A DNA stretch of 64,000 nt from Desulfuromonas sp964536375 (lineage in GTDB: Bacteria; Desulfobacterota; Desulfuromonadia; Desulfuromonadales; Desulfuromonadaceae). The position numbers and the translations under genes are program-made. The DNA lies in assembly GCA_964536375.1 (NCBI GenBank), contig CAZHXF010000009.1, positions 1-64,000 on the forward strand, read 5' to 3'. This document shows, piece by piece, positions 60,458-64,000 of the stretch (its first letter is position 1; each line of letters opens with the position of its first letter). Under the pieces are notes generated by a model. It did not search any database and was not told the origin of the DNA. It saw only the letters and a program-made list of their open reading frames with translations.

Positions 60458-61228
60458 TTATCCCCTTGTCCGAGTATCTTTTTTAGCTATGGCGACTTGT
60501 TTACTCTGGCGATAAAAGACTAGGGTATTAAAGTAGGTCAGTAAAACGAGTGACGTAACAATGTCTGGAAATTTTCTCAGTTTGCGCCAAAATTTACTGA
60601 ACTGGTTCTTCTGGGTACGTTGCTTCCAGGTACCAGCATATAAATGATGGGCGAGAGGCTTCAGATCCGGCAACCGTTTCGAGCGCGCGTCAGCAAAAGT
60701 GCCAATGCATAGAATAAGGTCACCATTCTGTCGTTCCTGAAGCCCCTGACCGGCGAAACCATGCTTCAGTAATAAACGACTGACTTCATTTACGTTTACC
60801 AGTGCGGATAAGTGTCGATCATCAAATTGGACGGTATCGTAAAAACTGATCATTCGCTCTGCAAGCCAGTGGCCAGATTTGCTACCGACAACGCAGGTGC
60901 CAAAGCGTTGGATATCCTCGAGACCGATAAAAAAATCTTCCTGCAGCAGTGCATCGAATGTGTCACACACCTGAACATCGACATCCATATAGATACCGCC
61001 TTGCTGCTGCAAAACATACATTCTGACGTAATCGGCAACAAAAGCATATCGACCGGCTTGATAGGCTTGGTGGGAAAAAGGATGACTGTGAACATCAAAA
61101 CTTGTTTCGTCCCAGCGCACGACTTGATACTCCGGCAGATAAAGCGCCCAAGAGGCCAGACAACGTTTTGCTTGTAACGGTAGAGGTTTCCCTCCAAACC
61201 AGCAGTAGTGTATTATTTTGGGGATCAT
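60458..61228 (-). CDS. GT32-family glycosyltransferase (capsular/core polysaccharide type)
   Basis: A 256-residue DXD-sugar-binding glycosyltransferase. Motifs are IPKIIHYCWFGGKPLP at the N-terminus, then YQAGRYAFVADYVRMYVLQQQGGIYMDVDVQV, with metal-binding D82 and D84. The family includes mannosyl- and galactosyl-transferases of capsule and LPS outer core. The C-terminal hydrophobic stretch (VTSLVLLTYFNTLVFY) may associate with the membrane. It is 28 bp downstream of the 61257-62528 gene. The donor sugar is not predictable. Confidence 0.85.
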   Translation of the reverse strand: MIPKIIHYCWFGGKPLPLQAKRCLASWALYLPEYQVVRWDETSFDVHSHPFSHQAYQAGRYAFVADYVRMYVLQQQGGIYMDVDVQVCDTFDALLQEDFFIGLEDIQRFGTCVVGSKSGHWLAERMISFYDTVQFDDRHLSALVNVNEVSRLLLKHGFAGQGLQERQNGDLILCIGTFADARSKRLPDLKPLAHHLYAGTWKQRTQKNQFSKFWRKLRKFPDIVTSLVLLTYFNTLVFYRQSKQVAIAKKDTRTRG

Positions 61229-61256
61229 TCGCGTCTATTTGGAAAAAGGTTTAGAT

Positions 61257-62528
61257 TTAGAGAAGCTCTTTAAGGGTTTCGTGAGGAACGTCTCGTCTGT
61301 TTTTCAGGGACTCAAGGAACTCTACAGTTTTCTTCAGCCCTTCGCTACCGTAATTCAAATGGTGGGCGGCAAATTTTTCTGCAGCAATCATTGCCTGGCT
61401 GTAATCTAAATATATGTTATTTATACGTTGTTCGAGATCCTGAAGCGTTTCAACCTTCGTACCAAAGAATTTTTCCTGTTCGAAAATATCTTGGTCAGTG
61501 CCCGCATTGACATAAATGATGGGTCGCTGGGCTAGAGCTGCTTCAATCACTGCGTTGGACATAATGTTGACAACAAGGCTGGAGTGGCTGAGTGCCTTCG
61601 CCAGCGAGCAGTTGTTCTTTAGGACTTCAATTGTGCGGCAATGTTTTGCCATATCTTTCCAAAATATCGACTTGCTACGCGGGTGCGGTTTGAAGATGAC
61701 TTGAAATTCAGGATGGTTTTCACTCCATTGTGCTAGCAGCATATAGGTTTGCTCATATCCGCTCTCTTTTTCTTTGTCGGGGCCAACTCCCAGAATCAGG
61801 AGATTTCTTTTTTCCGAGGCACTCTTAGACAAATTAAAACTGTCATCAATCATGTGAGACCCGGACAGCACCGCACTGGTTGTTCCAAAACGCAACGGTC
61901 TCTGGCGCAGAGCATTGAGTGAACTTTGACCAAACAAGAAATAGTAATCGTAATCTGTCATTCCTAGGAGCCGTGAGCTCTCAACGGTTGTAGCGTGAGC
62001 CAAGTGAACAAGTGGACTATCCTGATGGTGTAAGGATAAGCGCAGGAATGGACTGAGTAGACTGCCGTTACGGTCATTAATCAGAACCTTTGGCGTGTAG
62101 TGGCAGACAAGCCATTGCGCATAGGCGGCGTAACACAGATAGCGTAACGGTAGCTTTTGTGGTGGGCGGGCAAGCCTTTTTTTTTTCAGCACGTCAGCAG
62201 GATCTTCCTGTGCTGTTTCAATAAGGTGGTGACCGTTGTCACGCAGGCGGTCAATAAGTTTCTTTTTGCGTTGCAGGTGAATCACCTTTGGTGCTCCTTG
62301 CAAAAGAAGAAAATCACAAGGCTCTGCTCCGGGTGCCGATTGTTTGATGGCATGAATCGTTCGGAGTCCATAAAAAAAATCAAGTATGGCATCACGACTG
62401 AATCGCATTGCCGAACCGAAATGTCCATGGCGTAGCCTCAATTGCTTCCAGCGGTAGCTGTCTAGCTTTTTCGCTGTAGCCGACCACGCACCGTCAACTG
62501 GACGAAGGATTTTCAAAGGATCAGACAT
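61257..62528 (-). CDS. Uncharacterised GT-B-like polysaccharide biosynthesis protein
   Basis: I do not recognise a named family. The 423-residue protein has no signal peptide. The N-terminal third is basic (RQLRLRHGH-like region, QRKKKLIDRLRDNG). The C-terminal half has a GT-B/CDP-glycerol glycerophosphotransferase-like layout: NLLILGVGPDKEKESGYEQ, then FQVIFKPHPRSKS and SSLVVNIMSNAVIEAALAQRPIIYVNAG, where HPRS and the Ser/Asn-Glu motif would hold the nucleotide-linked donor. It overlaps the upstream GT4 gene by 8 nt, so it belongs to the same operon. A glycosyl- or polyol-phosphate-transferase role in surface polysaccharide is inferred. Confidence 0.65.
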   Translation of the reverse strand: MSDPLKILRPVDGAWSATAKKLDSYRWKQLRLRHGHFGSAMRFSRDAILDFFYGLRTIHAIKQSAPGAEPCDFLLLQGAPKVIHLQRKKKLIDRLRDNGHHLIETAQEDPADVLKKKRLARPPQKLPLRYLCYAAYAQWLVCHYTPKVLINDRNGSLLSPFLRLSLHHQDSPLVHLAHATTVESSRLLGMTDYDYYFLFGQSSLNALRQRPLRFGTTSAVLSGSHMIDDSFNLSKSASEKRNLLILGVGPDKEKESGYEQTYMLLAQWSENHPEFQVIFKPHPRSKSIFWKDMAKHCRTIEVLKNNCSLAKALSHSSLVVNIMSNAVIEAALAQRPIIYVNAGTDQDIFEQEKFFGTKVETLQDLEQRINNIYLDYSQAMIAAEKFAAHHLNYGSEGLKKTVEFLESLKNRRDVPHETLKELL

Positions 62529-63651
62529 GGGTTGTGTCTTCTTGGTTCAAAGAACAGATAAGTTCAAGATTCCAAAATTGGGTTCTTATCGCATCATCAG
62601 AAAACAAGTCGAGGTGGCTTTGAGCATCTGGTTTGGATGGATTGTCTTCATTAATATGACAAGCAACCAATTCCTGAGCCAGGGCATCACTGTTTCCGAG
62701 AGGGAAAAGAGAGCCATACCCCGCGATAACTTCTCTGCCTCCCCCACAATTTGAACAGATAACTGGCAAGTATGCAGTTATGGCTTCAAGCAGAACCATG
62801 CCAAAAGGCTCATGGTCAGATGTCAGCGCGAAGAGATTGAAAGCCTTGAAATAACGGCGGCCCTGAGGGATCTGACCGAGGAAAATAACGCGATTGGAAA
62901 GATGAAGTTCATCCGTTAGTTGTCTAAGGGCAGACTCCAGTTTTCCACTGCCCATAATCGCCAGCAGACTGTTGTCTGGAAGCTGTAGAATAGCCTTGGC
63001 GAAACCGCGAATCAGCGTGGCCTGATCTTTGTCTGGGTGTAAACGACCAACAGTGCCAACAATCCAAGCATCTTGCGGCAGTTTCAGTGCCTCTCTTGCG
63101 TCTTTTCGAGAAAGTTGCTCGGCTTGAACGGCCTCAACATCGATGCGATTGTAGAGCGTGGCAATTTTGTCGTTTGGCCAAGATGGGAAGCATGACCTTA
63201 TTTCATTTCTGACAGCGTTGGAAACCGCCAGTAATGTAAGGCGTTTTTGGTAGAAATTAACTAAAATACGTCTGGTTGCGCGCTCATAGTCGCCAAATGC
63301 GTGATGCACGCCAAAGACAGGTAGTTTGGTTGCCAACAATGCAATGTAAATTGGTTTAAAGCGGTGGGCAATACAAGCTTTAAAGTTTCTGTTCTTGGAA
63401 ATCCGATGAATATCTTTAATGGCACCAAGCTTTAAACCACGCACTTGCCGACTGGAATAGTTGAGAAAAATAACTTCATCTGATGCTGAACCAGTTGTTA
63501 CAGCTTGATCCGGGCTGCCAGTCAAGTAGACCGTACACACTTTGTAAGGTGTATCCTTAAATAATGCGGCATATTGGCGCGCACAGTCCATAAAGGGACC
63601 GGTGTAGCAATGGCAAAACTGTAAAATCCATAGATCAGATGATTTTGTCAT
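62521..63651 (-). CDS. GT4-family glycosyltransferase
   Basis: A GT-B transferase of 376 residues. The N-terminal domain has FCHCYTGPFMDCARQYA and HRFKPIYIALLATKLPVFGVHHAFGDYERA. The C-terminal donor domain has VGTVGRLHPDKDQATLIRGFAKA, VIFLGQIPQGRRYFKAFNLFALTSDHEPFGMVLLEAITAYLPVICSNCGGGREVI. The EPFGMVLLE acidic motif is the GT4 hallmark. It overlaps the carbamoyltransferase stop by one base (TAATG) and the next gene by 8 nt. In Pseudomonas core loci a GT4 gene (wapH) also sits beside the carbamoyltransferase gene; orthology is not tested. Confidence 0.88.
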   Translation of the reverse strand: MTKSSDLWILQFCHCYTGPFMDCARQYAALFKDTPYKVCTVYLTGSPDQAVTTGSASDEVIFLNYSSRQVRGLKLGAIKDIHRISKNRNFKACIAHRFKPIYIALLATKLPVFGVHHAFGDYERATRRILVNFYQKRLTLLAVSNAVRNEIRSCFPSWPNDKIATLYNRIDVEAVQAEQLSRKDAREALKLPQDAWIVGTVGRLHPDKDQATLIRGFAKAILQLPDNSLLAIMGSGKLESALRQLTDELHLSNRVIFLGQIPQGRRYFKAFNLFALTSDHEPFGMVLLEAITAYLPVICSNCGGGREVIAGYGSLFPLGNSDALAQELVACHINEDNPSKPDAQSHLDLFSDDAIRTQFWNLELICSLNQEDTTHV

Positions 63652-64000
63652 TACTTAACTTCCTTGCGCACCAGAATATCCTCCATAATCAAATATGGCA
63701 GATCTGACCCATAAAACATATTCAGCGCATCCGCTGGTGCACACACCATTGGTTCACCACGGCGATTCAATGACGTGTTGAGCACGACACCATTACCGGT
63801 AAGTTTTTCCATCTCTTGCAGCAGGGCATAGTAGCGTGGATTGGTCTCTTCAGTTACCACTTGGGCGCGCGAGGTGCCGTCTTCATGAATTACTTCAGGA
63901 ATGCGTTCATTCCACTCTGGGTTGACTTTAAAAGTAAAGGTCATGTATGGCGCCGGATGATCTGTTTGCAGCAGATCTACAGCCGAGGTGTCGATAACGC
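63651..64000 (-). CDS. Carbamoyltransferase, C-terminal part (gene continues past the window)
   Basis: The visible 116 codons are the C-terminal domain of a NodU/CmcH-type carbamoyltransferase, which moves a carbamoyl group from carbamoyl phosphate to a sugar. Diagnostic stretches are PAPYMTFTFKVNPEWNERIPEVIHEDGTSRAQVV, NPRYYALLQEMEKLTGNGVVLNTSLNRRGEPMVCAPADALNMFYGSDLPYLIM. The frame stays open to position 64000, so the apparent ATG at 63944 is internal. In Pseudomonas aeruginosa a carbamoyltransferase decorates core heptose. Here it leads or lies within the minus-strand glycosyltransferase operon, supporting a similar role. Confidence 0.92.
   Translation of the reverse strand, partial: VIDTSAVDLLQTDHPAPYMTFTFKVNPEWNERIPEVIHEDGTSRAQVVTEETNPRYYALLQEMEKLTGNGVVLNTSLNRRGEPMVCAPADALNMFYGSDLPYLIMEDILVRKEVK

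Noticed and set aside
1..64000. Search for tRNA genes, CRISPR arrays, prophage or toxin-antitoxin pairs
   Set aside because: No T-arm consensus, regularly spaced repeats, phage genes or small gene pairs were seen by eye on either strand.

Overview
This is chromosomal DNA from a Gram-negative, diderm bacterium with a complete lipopolysaccharide pathway and type IV pili. The gene orders phoH / 7TM-HD phosphohydrolase / ybeY / corC / lnt / prfB / lysS / lolC / lolD / bamA / skp / lpxD / fabZ / lpxA / lpxB / msbA, pilB-pilT-pilC-pilS-pilR next to aroE, and xseA-xseB-ispA-dxs match my recollection of Geobacter, Pelobacter and Desulfuromonas relatives (Desulfuromonadia). That placement is inferred from synteny and protein character, without a database search. 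There are no tRNA or rRNA genes, no CRISPR array, no prophage and no intact insertion sequence. A run of 100 N marks an assembly gap inside bamA.

Layout. 1-6.1 kb: an orphan hybrid histidine kinase, a NYN-LOTUS RNA-binding or nuclease-like protein, an EI24-family membrane protein, and class I fructose-1,6-bisphosphatase closed by a bidirectional terminator. 6.2-17.4 kb (minus strand): a long co-directional block read as ftsE-ftsX-envC-ctpA-yibQ-type deacetylase (septal peptidoglycan remodelling), then xseA, and from a probable internal promoter xseB-ispA-dxs (exonuclease VII small subunit and isoprenoid supply) with an HDOD protein and a GAF-like protein at the end. 17.5-22.6 kb: an HD phosphohydrolase divergent from rnr-ribF-aroE. 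22.6-30 kb: type IV pilus motor ATPases, platform protein and the PilS/PilR two-component system, ending in a terminator shared with convergent eno.

31.8-59.3 kb is an unbroken plus-strand run. It starts with RNA and envelope housekeeping (phoH, 7TM-HD protein, ybeY, corC, lnt). It continues with translation genes (prfB with its programmed +1 frameshift, lysS), lipoprotein export (lolC, lolD) and outer-membrane assembly (bamA, skp). Lipid A synthesis and export follow (lpxD, fabZ, lpxA, lpxB, msbA, a DUF374/LpxJ-type acyltransferase, waaA, lpxK), and then the inner core (waaF, waaC, gmhA, a small kinase-like protein, waaG, waaP). Together they build Kdo-lipid A, add heptoses, phosphorylate and glycosylate the core, flip it, and assemble the outer membrane.

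59.3-64.0 kb (minus strand, convergent with no spacer): an accessory surface-polysaccharide block with an O-antigen ligase/polymerase-type membrane protein, a GT32 transferase, an unassigned GT-B-like protein, a GT4 transferase and the 3' part of a carbamoyltransferase running off the window. Its content recalls the Pseudomonas core-oligosaccharide locus.

Most of the window is conserved core genome. I see no convincing undescribed defence or mobile system. The points most worth checking are the missing pilA beside pilSR, the 101-nt coding overlap between the 7TM-HD gene and ybeY, the HDOD/GAF pair in the isoprenoid operon, the single FtsEX-EnvC-Ctp-deacetylase operon, the unassigned kinase-like and GT-B-like LPS proteins, and the hidden bamA barrel.
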